A stretch of DNA of 64,000 nt from Rutidosis leptorrhynchoides (Eukaryota > Streptophyta > Magnoliopsida > Asterales > Asteraceae): positions 18,268,001 through 18,332,000 of the forward strand of contig NC_092340.1 of assembly GCF_046630445.1 (NCBI RefSeq). Direction: 5' to 3'. Positions within the stretch are counted from its first letter, which is position 1, and each line of letters starts with the position of its first letter. Below are positions 24,667-36,100 of this stretch, in pieces. Made by a program: the position numbers and the translations under genes. The notes under the pieces are model-generated. The model was not told where the DNA came from. It searched no databases and was given only the letters and a program-made list of their open reading frames with translations.

Positions 24667-26072
24667 GAAAAAATTACGTCCATAGTACATGTGGTTTGTT
24701 AAGTTTTTCACCACAGCATCTAAACTTTATTTTTAACTTTGGTGGTACCTCAGATTTGTTGGACTAACGTGGATAGTACCCAAGACAAACTGCAGTCAAT
24801 ATTTAACCCTTAAGCTTTCACATGTGCCATGCATGTGAGGGCACTTTTGTCCGTTTACATAATTTGCTCCATATAAAAGCTATTCCATACAAACCATAGC
24901 TACTATGTGCGTAATTTCATATAAATACATACTCTCTATGAGTGAAATATCTAAAGGTCCTAGATGCGAATCCCATGAGCAAAACAAAATATATTCCTTT
25001 GAGGTAGGATATGTTCACCCACGACGAATCCGGTCTACCCACAAAGAGGGTGGTCACCGCGTGATAAGTCGGCTCGTAAAGTGGGTCGAATACACAGTTT
25101 AATCCAAAAAATGAACTGTAATCTTGGTTTTAGTTCATCATGTCTGATAGCAAATATTTATGAAAATCTATACCCATGCTGGAATGTAGTGCAAGCATGA
25201 TGTGTTTTAAACCTTGTTAATAAAATTCTTTTTTGATGAGAAAATATTGTTGGACCAAATCACCTGTTCTCTTGAACCAATCGATTTTCTTGAACCATTA
25301 TAATTCTCATTTGCTACATTTCAATTCAATACACCCTGTGACACCAGTTGACTTATAAAAGTATGGCAAAAGTCAAAGAAACTTTAGTCCCACATAAAAT
25401 TTTTAATTGATGTTACAATATTTCATTTCCCATGCCAAACATACCATCTTGTTTGGTGGATAGTAGTAATACCATATTCATATTCATTTCAGTTGTAACA
25501 AAACCACATGGGTAATGCTCGGTTTCTGGGATTATACATCACAATATCTGTACTAGCTTTTGTCATCGGAAAGATTACGATATCAATTCTTTGCTATCGT
25601 CGATGGAAAAGAAAGCAGTTGGTGATCCAGGATAGCTATTCTGGTATTAAAAAACTTATTTTGGTTCTATTTTTATAAAATAGTTTTCATCTTTATGTAT
25701 ATTGATGTGCATACTCAGGTGGGAAACTGGTATTGTTCAGATCAACAAAAACAAAGCCACTAAATTCGAATACTTTCTTGAAGAAGACCATGAAACATGA
25801 CTCACATCATCAAAAAATCAACTCGTTTGGGTACCATTAATGTGTTCAAATTTTATTTAATTAGGCTATTTTTCAAATAATGTAAACGGACAAAAGTGCC
25901 CTCACATGCATGGCACATGTGAAAGCTTAAGGGTTAAATATTGACTGCAGTTTGTCTTGGGTACTATCCACGTTAGTCCAACAAATCTGAGGTACCACCG
26001 AAGTTAAAAATAGAATTTAGGTGCTGTGGTGAAAAACTTAACAAACCACAGGTACTATGGACGAATTTTTTC
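24667..26072. mobile_element. Non-autonomous Mutator-like element (Pack-MULE), 1.4 kb
   Basis: Terminal inverted repeats of about 196 bp (24667-24862 and 25877-26072) begin GAAAAAATT(A/C)GTCCATAG. Identical 9-bp flanks TTGACAAAA (24658-24666 and 26073-26081) are the target duplication size of Mutator-like elements. No transposase is present. The interior carries a piece of a receptor-like kinase gene with its intron (25508 onward). The right end is about 320 bp upstream of the DNL zinc-finger gene. Confidence 0.88.
25508..25840 (+). pseudogene. Captured 5' fragment of a receptor-like kinase gene (At1g78530-like)
   Basis: Exon 1 (25508-25643) reads MGNARFLGLYITISVLAFVI then GKITISILCYRRWKRK, a start with one membrane segment (about residues 8-30) and a basic stop-transfer run. 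Intron 25644-25718 has GT...AG ends. Exon 2 begins GGKLVLFRSTKTKPLNSNTF and LKKTMK, then reads into unrelated sequence and stops at 25838. The pattern matches, from memory, the N-terminus of the Arabidopsis kinase At1g78530. The kinase domain is absent. The retained intron shows capture from genomic DNA. A chimeric peptide of about 84 aa is readable. Whether it is expressed is unknown. Confidence 0.7.
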
Positions 26073-26123
26073 TTGACAAAATGTAAATTGAGGGACCTGC
26101 AAAAATATTAAATTTAGATTTGA

Positions 26124-26285
26124 ATAAATTACGTCCATAGTACCTGTGGTTTGTTAAGTTTTTCACCACAGCACTTAAACTTTATTTTTAACTTCGGTGG
26201 TACCTCAAATATGTTGGACTAACGTGGATAGTACCTAAGACTAACTGCCGTCAATGTTTAGCCGTTAAGCTATCACATATAATAT
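26124..26285 (+). repeat. Solo copy of the MULE terminal repeat
   Basis: Starting ATTACGTCCATAGTACCTGT, it matches the left terminal repeat at 24676-24830 over about 160 bp with scattered changes. It ends about 110 bp upstream of the DNL gene ATG, so a fragment of the same transposon family lies within the presumed promoter of that gene. Confidence 0.75.
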
Positions 26286-26394
26286 ATCTTTTAATCAATT
26301 AAAACTGCAATTTTACAGTCCCCATTTTACCCCGTCAATAGTTCAATCTAACCTAAAAATTCAAAAGATTAGAAGTTTTTGGGTCTTCAAAACT

Positions 26395-27371
26395 ATGGCT
26401 TCTGTTTTAGGCGTAAGTTTAACCTCATCATTACTCCCACTTTTTTCATCAAAATCAAACACCCAAACTAAATCATCTTCAAGAAACGTTTTCTTGCATC
26501 CAAATGGGTTAAAAAGCAACAACTTTTCTTGTTCTGGATTGAAATTGAATGTGGGTACAAAACGTAATAGTGTGATTGTTAGGTGTGAAAGTGATGCTGT
26601 TGCTGAAATAGAAGCCACTGAAACATCTAGTGAGAATTATGAGTACCAAGCTGAGGTGCGTTTTATATGCATTCCAATTTACAATATTATTCATATTTGC
26701 ATATTTGAATTAGGGTTTTACTTAATTTCCTTTTTCCCCAATGAGTAATTGAGTAGTGTTGTAAAACTCGGAATTAATCGGCGATTACTCAGTTTTTGAA
26801 GAGGTCCAAACCAATTAATCGAAATCGGTCAAAAATTGGTGAAACATTAATCGGGATTAATCGTTTAACATCCGATTATTCGGCCACCATAACATGACTA
26901 ATTTGGATTAATCTGTTAAAATAGGGATTAATGGTCAAAGTCAAACTTTGTCAAGAACCGATTAAACCCTGATCACGTTTGACTAAAGTTGTTTATTTGA
27001 CCATGCGAACCTGCAGGGAGCAACTATTGATCTCAAACTTCCAAGAAGGAGCTTGTTGGCGCATTTTATGTGCAATGCTTGTGGTGTAAGATCACAAAAG
27101 CTCATAAACAGATTAGCATATGAAAAAGGAACAGCTTTTGTTCAGGTTTTTTTTTACTTTCTTTTACACTCTTGGAACGTTACTAGATTTTTCTTGTTCA
27201 GACTATATAATTGAATGAGCTCATTATCACGTTTTACCTGATCGAATCGACGTTTGTTGTTAGTGTACAGGGTGTTCGCAGTATCACAAACTTGTTGACA
27301 ATCTTAATCTTGTGGTAGAGTACAACTTTAAGGAGGAAGTCAACACAAGCCCCGATGCAGATCAACTTTGA
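26395..27371 (+). CDS. DNL-type zinc-finger protein, probable plastid HSP70 escort protein, 165 aa
   Basis: Zim17/Hep-type DNL proteins keep organellar HSP70 soluble and active. Exons are 26395-26655, 27017-27145 and 27264-27371, total 498 nt in frame. Residues 1 to about 66 are Ser-, Thr- and Asn-rich without acidic residues and end in SVIVRCES, which looks like a chloroplast transit peptide with cleavage near the Cys. The domain follows: LPRRSLLAHFMCNACG with Cys106 and Cys109, the second pair CTGC at 131-134, and the signature HKLVDNLNLVVEYNF (DNL at 142-144). The exon 3 acceptor TTAG at 27260-27263 is chosen because it restores the second CxxC. A nearby ACAG would shift the frame. The last exon has a duplicated copy at 29962. 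Plastid location is inferred. Confidence 0.88.
26759..26995. repeat. Small transposon-like insertion in DNL intron 1
   Basis: The sequence starting TTGTAAAACTCGGAATTAAT with repeated ATTAATCG words resembles in style the TTGTAAAA-ended elements at 34614-35057 and 35226-35400 in the importin gene. Ends and target duplication are not clear, so family (hAT-like MITE) is tentative. Confidence 0.4.
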
Positions 27372-29565
27372 TGCATTATGCAACTTTATTTTTTCTTAAA
27401 TTATCATGAAGTTGACTATTTAGATTTATATGGAATTTTTAGTTGTGACGCCGTGTTGAAATATGTATGAGATACTTAACGTTGAGTTTTTTCTGTTTCG
27501 GTATTTAGTTGGATTCAATTCAATGACATGTTTAGCTCGGGTTCAAATTGGTTGACTTATGGATTCGTTGTTTGTTTTACATTGGTTTACTTTTGAATTC
27601 TGCATAATCAGGAAGATATTAGAAGATTTGTTTTGAAATGTTACAAAGATATGGGTTCAGTAGTTTGAGGTTTATAGGGTTCAATATGTGACAAAAAATT
27701 TTTAGATTCTAAAGATGTCAAAATTGGGTTGTAGATGGCTACTGTAACAATAAATCAAAATGCTTTTAAAAGCATCAATTTAGCAGTTGTTGTCAAACAA
27801 GTTTAAACTTGTGTAAAAGTTGATCGCAAGTGTTGGTGTTTGACCATTAATTGTCAAAATGTGGGCTTAAGTTCTACATTCAAGTTCAATCATATGTTCA
27901 TTTGGGGCAAAATGAAATTTAAGGTTGATTTTAAGTGGTTGAATTTTGAATCCAAATATGGTATCATAGCTTCGAAAATAACTTAATGCAGTCCCTGAAT
28001 TTCAAGACCTTGATATTTGAGGCGGAGTAGAGTGTAATGAAAGGGTGGTATCGCCGTATCGGTGTGCATATAGATGTGGTTGGAGCTTTATAAGCTTATG
28101 TATCCTCTCCAGCTCTCCTCCTTTAAGATAGTTTATGCGTGTGATAACTACACTTAGCTTATGGCTTGTCCGAGCCCTCTTTCGGATTTCCTATTCTTTC
28201 TTTCCTCATTATGTGAAATCTTAGGGTTGGATTAGGATCGTCTCCGCTTCATCCGTTCAATTTTCGGCTTCCTCGGTTTATCTGTTCCGATTTTGAAATT
28301 TTTGGGAGTAAAACCAAAATTCAAATTTCGAAACCGAAATCAACCGAAAGCTGAATTTGAATTCTATTCGATTTCTGTTATAACAGAAAAATAGAAGAAA
28401 AAATGTAACATAACTAAAATAATCATAAAAAAAATTGATTTTGAACCCAACTTTTGGTATTGGAATCGATTTGTGGTCTATATAACCCAGATTTGTAAAC
28501 TGAACTGGAAATTGAATTGAATTCGGTTTGATTCTATTTTCCAAATAGTTAAGTTTTCAAATTAAATTTCGAATATTGAAGACTCATGACTCTGAGTTGA
28601 TATGGGTTTGAATTTGTTTTTGTGGTTAAAAGCGCGATCTCTATATCCTGCTGGAAATTGATAGAAATCCCATAAAGAAAGTTGATAGAAATGAGATTTT
28701 TTATTATTCATTTTCTTTGGTATACTTGATAAATAAATTGTGATGAACCTAATAACCAAAACAAAAAAGTAGTCCCCGTGAGCCGTTGAACTATAATATG
28801 AATTTTGTATCATCCAAATATCGATCTAAAAGAAGCTAGTTCGGCCTTATTGACTCGTTTTAGTTCCAAGAAGAAGATGAAGAATACTAGACCGTTAAAT
28901 AGGCACCACTTTTTTAATTATATTCAAGGGAAAAAAACATTCGAAACGTAATAAAAATCGAGATTTACTTAAGTGGTGTGAACGAGTTACACTTGTTAAT
29001 CTAATGTTGAACTTGAATGATGTAGGTGACGAAGACGATGATTATTCATCCTCTCAGATGCGGACATGTAGTAGGCTGGATTTAGATTTTGGCTATTCTG
29101 GAGATGGATAATTGGGATTTCAAGTTGTAGATTCAGAGTCTAGTCTTCCATTCGTATATCTCATGTTGTTTGGTCTTTTTGGTTTTCTATTTGAGCTTAG
29201 GTTGGATTTTTTGTGTGATTTTTGGGTTTGTTTTGTCGTGGGGGCTTGGTTTGTGGAGCCAGAGTGAGGTGCATTTTTTTGGTGTCGTGTATTTACTAGC
29301 TTCTTGCTAGTATTCTTTTAATTTATAATTTTTCTTGCCTTTCGAAAAAAAGAATTTTAGAAATATAATAACTTGAGAAAATAAAAAAGCAGAACCTAAA
29401 ATACGAACCAGGGCCAAAACTTTTACAGTATTTAAACCGATATACCTTACCCTTTTGCCAGTTGGCTACAAAGCCATTTGAAAACTAGTATTTCAACTTT
29501 AAATGCTAAAAGACAGTAATTGTTGTTTTTAAAGGAGATTTTTCATCAGCGGATCATTTATTTCA
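27372..29565. other. DNL gene 3' region and intergenic DNA with a possible LINE 3' end
   Basis: Bases 27372-27960 are duplicated at 30098-30690. A segment rich in AACCGAA-like words (28240-28560) looks like a degraded small repeat. Bases 29030-29350 read GACGAAGACGATGATTATTC, then T- and G-rich DNA ending TTTCTTGCCTTTCGAAAAAAAG, which resembles the 3' end of a 5'-truncated plant LINE. I could not find its target duplication. No other gene seen. Confidence 0.4.
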
Positions 29566-29569
29566 ACGA

Positions 29570-29870
29570 CCCTCATCATTTGCACGTAACACACACGTTC
29601 GGGCGGAAACCCGAACCCGGTCGACTGTACCCGTGAACACATCCATACGGACAGTGTCCGGGTAGAGGTCCGTGAATGGATCCTGTAAAACCTCCCAGTT
29701 AGGCTTATATTAATGAGACACCTTCTCTCGCGAAAAAGTTTAAATTGGTGACATCAACTCTGGCATCCCACGTAATGTGGGGGTGAACTTGAGAATTAAA
29801 TATGTGTGGAAAGATTCGAACTCGCATCTTAAAACGTCCTGTCAAATTTCACTTGACAACCAACGTTTAC
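29570..29870 (-). mobile_element. Possible tRNA-derived SINE, minus strand
   Basis: Minus-strand A-box-like CGTTGGTTGTCAAGTG (29864-29849) and B-box-like GAGTTCGAATCTT (29824-29812) have typical spacing of roughly 35 bp. The 240-bp body is more GC-rich than its surroundings (GTGTCCGGGTAGAGG). There is no clear A tail or target duplication. Confidence 0.4.
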
Positions 29871-29961
29871 TAGGTCCCACAGCATTGATTATTACCTCTA
29901 TATGATGATTTGAAATAAACATTTGCATTCATTTTATTTAAGAAAGATTACAAAGAATGGA

Positions 29962-30690
29962 AATCGACATTTGTTGTTGGTGTACAGGGTGTTCCCAGTA
30001 TCACAAACTTGTTGACAATCTCAACCTTGTCTTAGAGTACAACTTTAAGGAGGAAATCGACATGAGCCCCGATACAAATCGACTTTAATGCATCACGAAA
30101 CATTATTTTATGAAATTTATTATGAATTTGACTATTTCGATCTATAAGGAATTTCTGCTTGTGACGTAGTGAAATATGTATGAGATAGTTAGCATTGAGT
30201 TGTTTCTGTTTAGGTATTTAAGTGGATTCAACGACATGTTTAGATCATTTCAAATTGGTTGACTTATAGATTAGTTGTTTGTTCTTCATTGTAAATTGCC
30301 AAGTTTTGGATTTTGAAAAATTAGGAAGATAATATAAGAATTTGTTTTGAAATGTTGCAAAGATTTGGGTATAATTCCATGGCTCAGTTGAGTAGTTTAA
30401 GGTTTAGGGTTCAATATGAGACTAATTTTTTTAAGATTTCAAAGTCGTCAAAATTGGGTTGTGGATGGCCACTGTAACAATTAATCAAAATGCTTTTAAA
30501 AGCATCAATTTAGCAGTTGTCAAAAAAGTTTTAACTTAAAGCTGATTGCAAGTGTTGGTGTTTGACCATTAATTGTCAAAAAATGTGGGCTTAAGTTCTA
30601 CATTCAAGATCAATCATGTTCAGTTGGTGCAAAATGAAATTTAAAGTGGTTGAATCATATTCACTCGGGACAAAATGAAATTTAAGTTCC
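29962..30690 (+). pseudogene. Duplicated last exon and 3' flank of the DNL zinc-finger gene
   Basis: Matches 27245-27960 closely, including the last 13 bases of intron 2, all of exon 3 and about 590 bp of 3' flank. The exon copy (29981-30088) stays open, keeps CTGCSQYHKLVDN and ends with its own TAA, but has about seven residue changes, mostly in the last 20 positions. The splice acceptor TTAG of the original is TTGG here, so normal splicing to it is unlikely. Exons 1 and 2 are absent. Confidence 0.85.
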
Positions 30691-30740
30691 TTGAAGAAAG
30701 AAAATATTTTTGACTTTATTCGCTTATTTTCTTTCATTTA

Positions 30741-31103
30741 GACTATTTGTAGTGGTCGGGGGCGTGGGTTGGGGGCGTGAGTTGCTTTTTGTACCTTTTT
30801 GATAACTAGGACGTGTGAGTTGTTTTTGTGGAGTAGTGGTGGTGTGGGTTTTTGGTGTGAGTTGGAAGTATTGTGATGATGTGTAAAAATATAATTGGGT
30901 TATGTATTTAAAAAGGTTATAAAATAATATTTTTAAATTAATAAAAAATTAAAAAAAGTAAACAACACCGTTGCCTACCCCGTTGCAGCCCCACGGACGC
31001 CACCTTTTTTTGGTTCAGCAACGCCTCGATACGGATCAAGAGGGGCAGCGCCTTCAGCCACCTCATCACCCACGCCCTCGTTCCCCAACCGATACAAGGG
31101 GTC
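30741..31103. mobile_element. PIF/Harbinger-type MITE (363 bp)
   Basis: Flanked by TTA on both sides (30738-30740 and 31104-31106). Ends GACTATTTGTAGTGGTCGGG and the reverse of CCAACCGATACAAGGGGTC form an imperfect inverted repeat. A 3-bp TTA/TAA target is typical of Harbinger/Tourist elements. No transposase. Confidence 0.65.
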
Positions 31104-31849
31104 TTAATTCGGAAATTTATTGTTGGAACTATTGATTACTAGAGCCTTTGTAATTCCCTTTTATTAGAGGTTCTTTTAAAAAAAAAAAAAAAAAAAACAA
31201 ACAAACAAACAAAAAAATTTATCTCAACATTCATGTAAAAAAAGGATCATTACATTTCAGGTTTCCCCTCAGTAGATTCAAATATGTTCACTGTTCTCCT
31301 TATGTTGAGTTTCAGTAAAAGATACGTTACAGTTTTTTCAGTTACGTCCACATCAATCCCATTGGCAGCAGAAACAGAGATTATAACAGCAAGCAGAGTA
31401 ATCTTTACAATAGGATTTACCTACTTTTTTAACCTTTACAATAGTTTCACATCCATTAGAAATTACTACATTGGAAGCACTTTTTACCATATCCACTTGA
31501 TCATTATCTGGTGTGTCAACTTTGCTTACTGATTTGTTTTCCGAATTGGCTTGTTTGAATGAATCGTTATGAGTCACTCGATAGCTTTTGACAACTTGTG
31601 AGACGTTAGAGATATTTGGTTTATAATAACTTGGTTGTTCTTGAATGAGTTTCGGGTTGGTTTTTTGCAGATTTAGATTCATGTCTGTTGGATTCATGAG
31701 TGTTGGAGCTCTGCTGTTTTTGGCGACGGAATGTTTCCAACTTTATATACAACTAGTCCGGACCGGCCCGCGCGTTGCTGCGGGGGCTTTCGGCATGCTT
31801 ATTCATATTTAACGTAGCGTCGTGTATTTACAGAGGAGAACACGGCCCA
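31104..31849. other. Intergenic DNA with an unrecognised minus-strand frame
   Basis: An A run with AAAC repeats (31180-31217) is followed by a minus-strand frame from 31697 to 31353 (114 aa). It is polar, rich in Asn, Ser, Lys and Val, starts MNPTDMNLNLQKTNPKLIQ and ends in a Cys-rich stretch. I do not recognise it. It may be a gene or transposon fragment. From 31750 GC rises sharply (GACCGGCCCGCGCGTTGCTG), with the short inverted repeat CCCGC...GCGGG, reminiscent of Helitron-related repeats in other plants. Confidence 0.35.
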
Positions 31850-32290
31850 TGTGTTAAGCGCCTTTTTAGATGTCGTTGTGTTAAGCGTTTTTTTAAAAAG
31901 CATGCGTTTCGAACGTAGTTAGTTTTACTTTTGTTCAATAAATTTTTCCGAGTGTAACGGTGCTGTCGGAAAAATTTTCACTCCCGGCGAACAGAAAGAT
32001 ACGGGCTGTCGTTGTGTTTAGCGTTTTTTAAAAAGTGTCCGTCTCGAACGTGGTTAGTTTCGTTTTGTTCATAAAATTATTTCGAGTCTCACGCTGCCGT
32101 CGGAAAAATTTAACTAGTGGCGAGCGGGAAGATACGGGTTGTCGATGTGTTTAGCGTTTTTTTTTTTTTAGAAGTGTCCGTTTCGTGTATAGTTAGTCTC
32201 GTTGAGTTCGTAAGATTTTTTCGAGTTGAACGGTGGTCTCTGAAAAATTTAACTCTCACCGAGCGAGAAGATAGGGCCCGTTATAAATTC
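31850..32290. repeat. Tandem repeat, about 135-bp unit, roughly three copies
   Basis: TGTCGTTGTGTTAAGCG-type words recur at about 31871, 32007 and 32140, a period of 133-136 bp. Each unit also has CGTTTCGAACGTAGTTAGTT, a CCGTCGGAAAAATTT-like word and GCGAGCGGGAAGATACGGG. The copies are well diverged, hence old. Confidence 0.75.
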
Positions 32291-33116
32291 GGGTGTAATA
32301 ACTTTCTTTTATTTTAATTAAATTATATATTTACATTTTTTACCCCTGAAAAAATGTAAACTTGAGAGGCCGTTGTGTAAATATAGTCAAGTTGAAGGAC
32401 CGTTTGTAATGTGAACGCAAACTCAAAACGACAATCCGATATAACTGAAACGACGAAATTCAGCACCACTTTTAGCACTAAAAAAAATTCGGCAACACTT
32501 TTAGCATATAAATGTTAATGTTAATGTTAATATATAAAGGTATAAAACCCTAAATTATAGAAAATCACTTGCAATATGATTTTGTAACGTATGAATATTG
32601 AGGGGGCAGGGACTGTTGGAATTATAACGGCTGTATATGGAGTAGAAGGGTTTTTTTGAGTGAGCGAATAATCCAATTGCTTAGCTGGACTCAATATTAA
32701 GGCCCAAATAACCAGCTACAATGGCTGATCAAAAAATCCCATTGGTCAACTAAGTTCATTAACGTTGCAATCTCGTTGGCTTATTACAGTAAATCATAAT
32801 CACTCCATTTTTGAGGTAAAAGTGAAGTGAAAGTGAAGGAAAACCAATATTATATCTACATAATGACCATTTTGTTAGACTATAATACTCCCAATAAACG
32901 TATCACAATACTTGTCAACTAAGTTCATTAAGGTTGCAAGTTTCCCACCGTTGTTAGACCTTCAAGCATGTCCATGCAAGATTAAAATAACAATATAATA
33001 ATAATGATCAAAAACACACATATATAATACGTAGCTCGTGCAAAACAAAACTATATTCAATCTCTTAAAATCCAACGATAATGTTACAAGAACAACAAAG
33101 ATTAACTGCTTACTTA
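32291..33116. other. Intergenic DNA downstream of importin alpha-9
   Basis: No gene or confident repeat seen. A short GTTAAT run lies at 32515-32535. The last 100-200 bp should include the 3' untranslated region of the minus-strand importin gene. Confidence 0.5.
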
Positions 33117-36100
33117 CTACTGATCAAGCCCGTAGTCCTCCCCAAAATACTTGTCAACCAACTGATTAGCCATATTCCGAAGATCTTCATTTTCATGAAA
33201 CTGAAACCGTTCCATAGCATCAATCCCGTCTTCTTTTTCAACCAACTTTTGTCCTTCACCATTCGGCATCCCTCTTAACACCTGTAGTGAAAAAAACCCC
33301 AATTTCTGTTAAATGATATGTAGGCTGCAAATGTGCATGACACATAATAGAGGTCACAATTTTGACCCATTTACTACTGGGTCAATTTGAGTTGTATATT
33401 CATCATTGGATCATCTGACATCCGGAATGTATTCTAATGCATTCTAATGCATAATAAGTCTGTTTAAAGCCACTAAATCCCAACTCCAATAACTAGATTC
33501 AACACTTACAAAATTGAAAACAACTACATACGAATAGACAATTTGCTCCAACAATGCAAGTTGAAAACTTTTAGTGGGTTAAGTAAGAATTATCGTGTGT
33601 AATAACCACTTCTAGTTTTATGTCTCAGAAATTAAAAAAAAAAAAAAACAAAAACAAAAAACAAGAGTATATACATGCTTACAACTTTCTTTTTAAAATC
33701 CACAACTTTGTAAGCACAAATAAAGCATCAAGTGCATTTTCATTCTTGTTTTATATTCCCATGCTTGATTCCCATTTTAATAAATTAAAGACAATATAAT
33801 AATTTGTATAGTTCTAATTTTTTTTATAATCCAAAATAAAGTCAATACACATATTTAAAAAATATAGTGCAGTAGGACACAAAATCTCATTTTAAAAAAT
33901 ATTTTCTATAAAATTTTAAAATTAGATTTTGGAACTTACCAGCTCGATGAATTGAAGTCCGAGCCGTGCAGCTTCCACGTCAGCAGATCTAACCAAATCG
34001 ATAAAACCACGAACGGATCCGCTTCTAACAAACGTAACCAAGTGATCGTATATCAAAGTGGACCTTCCGGAACCTTCCGATGGGGCAACACAAAGATTAC
34101 CAACAACATACGCCACCTCCTTTTTTATATCAAATGTCGCCGTCGACAAAAGTTGTATTAATAACGCCACCGCTTCACTCTTGTATATCAGCTGCTTGTG
34201 AGCGATAGAACCCGCAGCTATATTTGATAACACCCAAGCAGCTTCCTGTAAAACTAAACTATAAATACGATTATATGAATATAAGATAAATGTGTGTGTG
34301 TGTGTACTAACAGAGATAAGAAAGAAGTTGTATATTGATTGTGTTATTGTGTGAAATATATGTTACAGAAACCTTCTATTTATAGAAGGTATAATTACAA
34401 GATTTAGCCCTGGATAGTTACACGTTCTGACCCTATACTATTGACTATCTATATTATTGTCTAATAGTATATGAAAGAGAGAGAACGAAGAGGGAGTATA
34501 CCTTCTTTAAGACGTGATGTTCACTTTTTAGACACTTGGTTAATCCTCGTATAATTTTATCTGCAAAGTTTACAAAATGTTAGTACTCTAAAATCTAAGT
34601 ACTCATATATAGGCATTGTTGTAAAAACGGTTGAGACGGCCGTCACAACGGATTTACTTGTGTACTGTTGCAACGGATCTAAAAACGGGTAAAAAACGGA
34701 CAACGATCAAACAACGGTCAACAACGGTAAAAAACGGTCAAAAACCTTAAAAACGGTCAAGACAGGATTGAGACGGGGTCGAGACGAATTTTGACCAACT
34801 TTGACTTTTAATATATATTTTAAACATAAGGATTATTTCAAATTAAAGGCAAACATTTCAAATTAAACATAGATATTTGCTTTTAGTTTTACATATTTTT
34901 TGCTGGATTGGGTATTATTGTTGTTTTTGTTTTATGTTTGAATTATACTATATAAAAAGTCAACGTTGGTCAACATCCATCTTGACCCGGTCTTGACCGT
35001 TGCGACGTTACAAGGTCCCTACCGCCTCGACCCCGTCTCGTGTCTTTTACAAACCTGTATATAGGTGGTGTTCTATAGATGTATTGGACTATTGGTAGCT
35101 CATATTTGTTTGTAATAACCCTTAATATATTGTAAAATTCGATTAAAAAATTCCAACTTGCCCCAAAACATTATTATTGATGGTCCACAAAAATTCCTTA
35201 TATTTGTCATAATTGATGGGTACTCAACATTGTAAAAATCGATACTCGGGGAGTACTCGGTTGGGAATTTTTCAGGAGTACTCGGATGTTGACCAATTTT
35301 GACTTTGACCGATTTGACTAAGTTTTGACCGATTAGTTAGTAACCCCGAGTTTGACCAAGTAATCAGGGACTCTTTTGCCGAGTTTCATCTGAGATCTTT
35401 TCAACTTCAGGAATATGATAGGTGATCTGGCATTTTAATGAGTCCTTCAAAAGAACAAAAATGTGACAGCAAATAAAAGTAACAGAAATAAAATAAAGTA
35501 ACTAGCCTGTGATTTCGTGCCCAGCAACAAGAACGGCATTAGTTGTGTAAGCATCACCGGCTATAAGATTACCCAAACTTCGAAGCACCTGTATGAATAA
35601 AAAAATAGTCAAAATGCAATGAAAATATGGTTGCATCGATTATAGCCATGTGCAGGTTTCAGAGCGAAAAAAAACTGAAAAATATTCGCGTAGAATTTAA
35701 GTATAACAATATTTATGATGATTTCGATTTAACGCAACGAAAGACTAATATGCAAATTTATTATTTTAAATTGGACAAGATAAAACTATGTATTTCCTCC
35801 TCTGAATAAATCCACCTTTACGATTTATCTAGTAATATTTAATAAATTCATCTTAGTGTTTTCTATATTTAACATAAAAAAAGTAGTACACACCAATCTG
35901 TATTTTAGGTACACAGAATCAAGATAATGGCCTAAATGGTACTAGCAAGATCAGCAAACATGGACAAGAATCTAAGTCAACATTGACTTTTTTTTTTTAT
36001 AGAAATTTAACATTGACTTAAGTTGGATGCTCCTAGCTTGGCCTTTGTAAAAAAAAAAAAAAAAAAAAATCAAATACGTGATTTATTTCAGTGACTTTTT

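Noticed and set aside
25508-25840. A stand-alone small receptor-like gene
   Set aside because: The kinase domain is missing and the piece lies between Mutator-like terminal repeats with 9-bp target copies, so it is a captured fragment.
28278-28813. Two minus-strand frames of about 85 aa
   Set aside because: They lie in AT-rich repeat-like DNA without recognisable domains, splice partners or codon bias.
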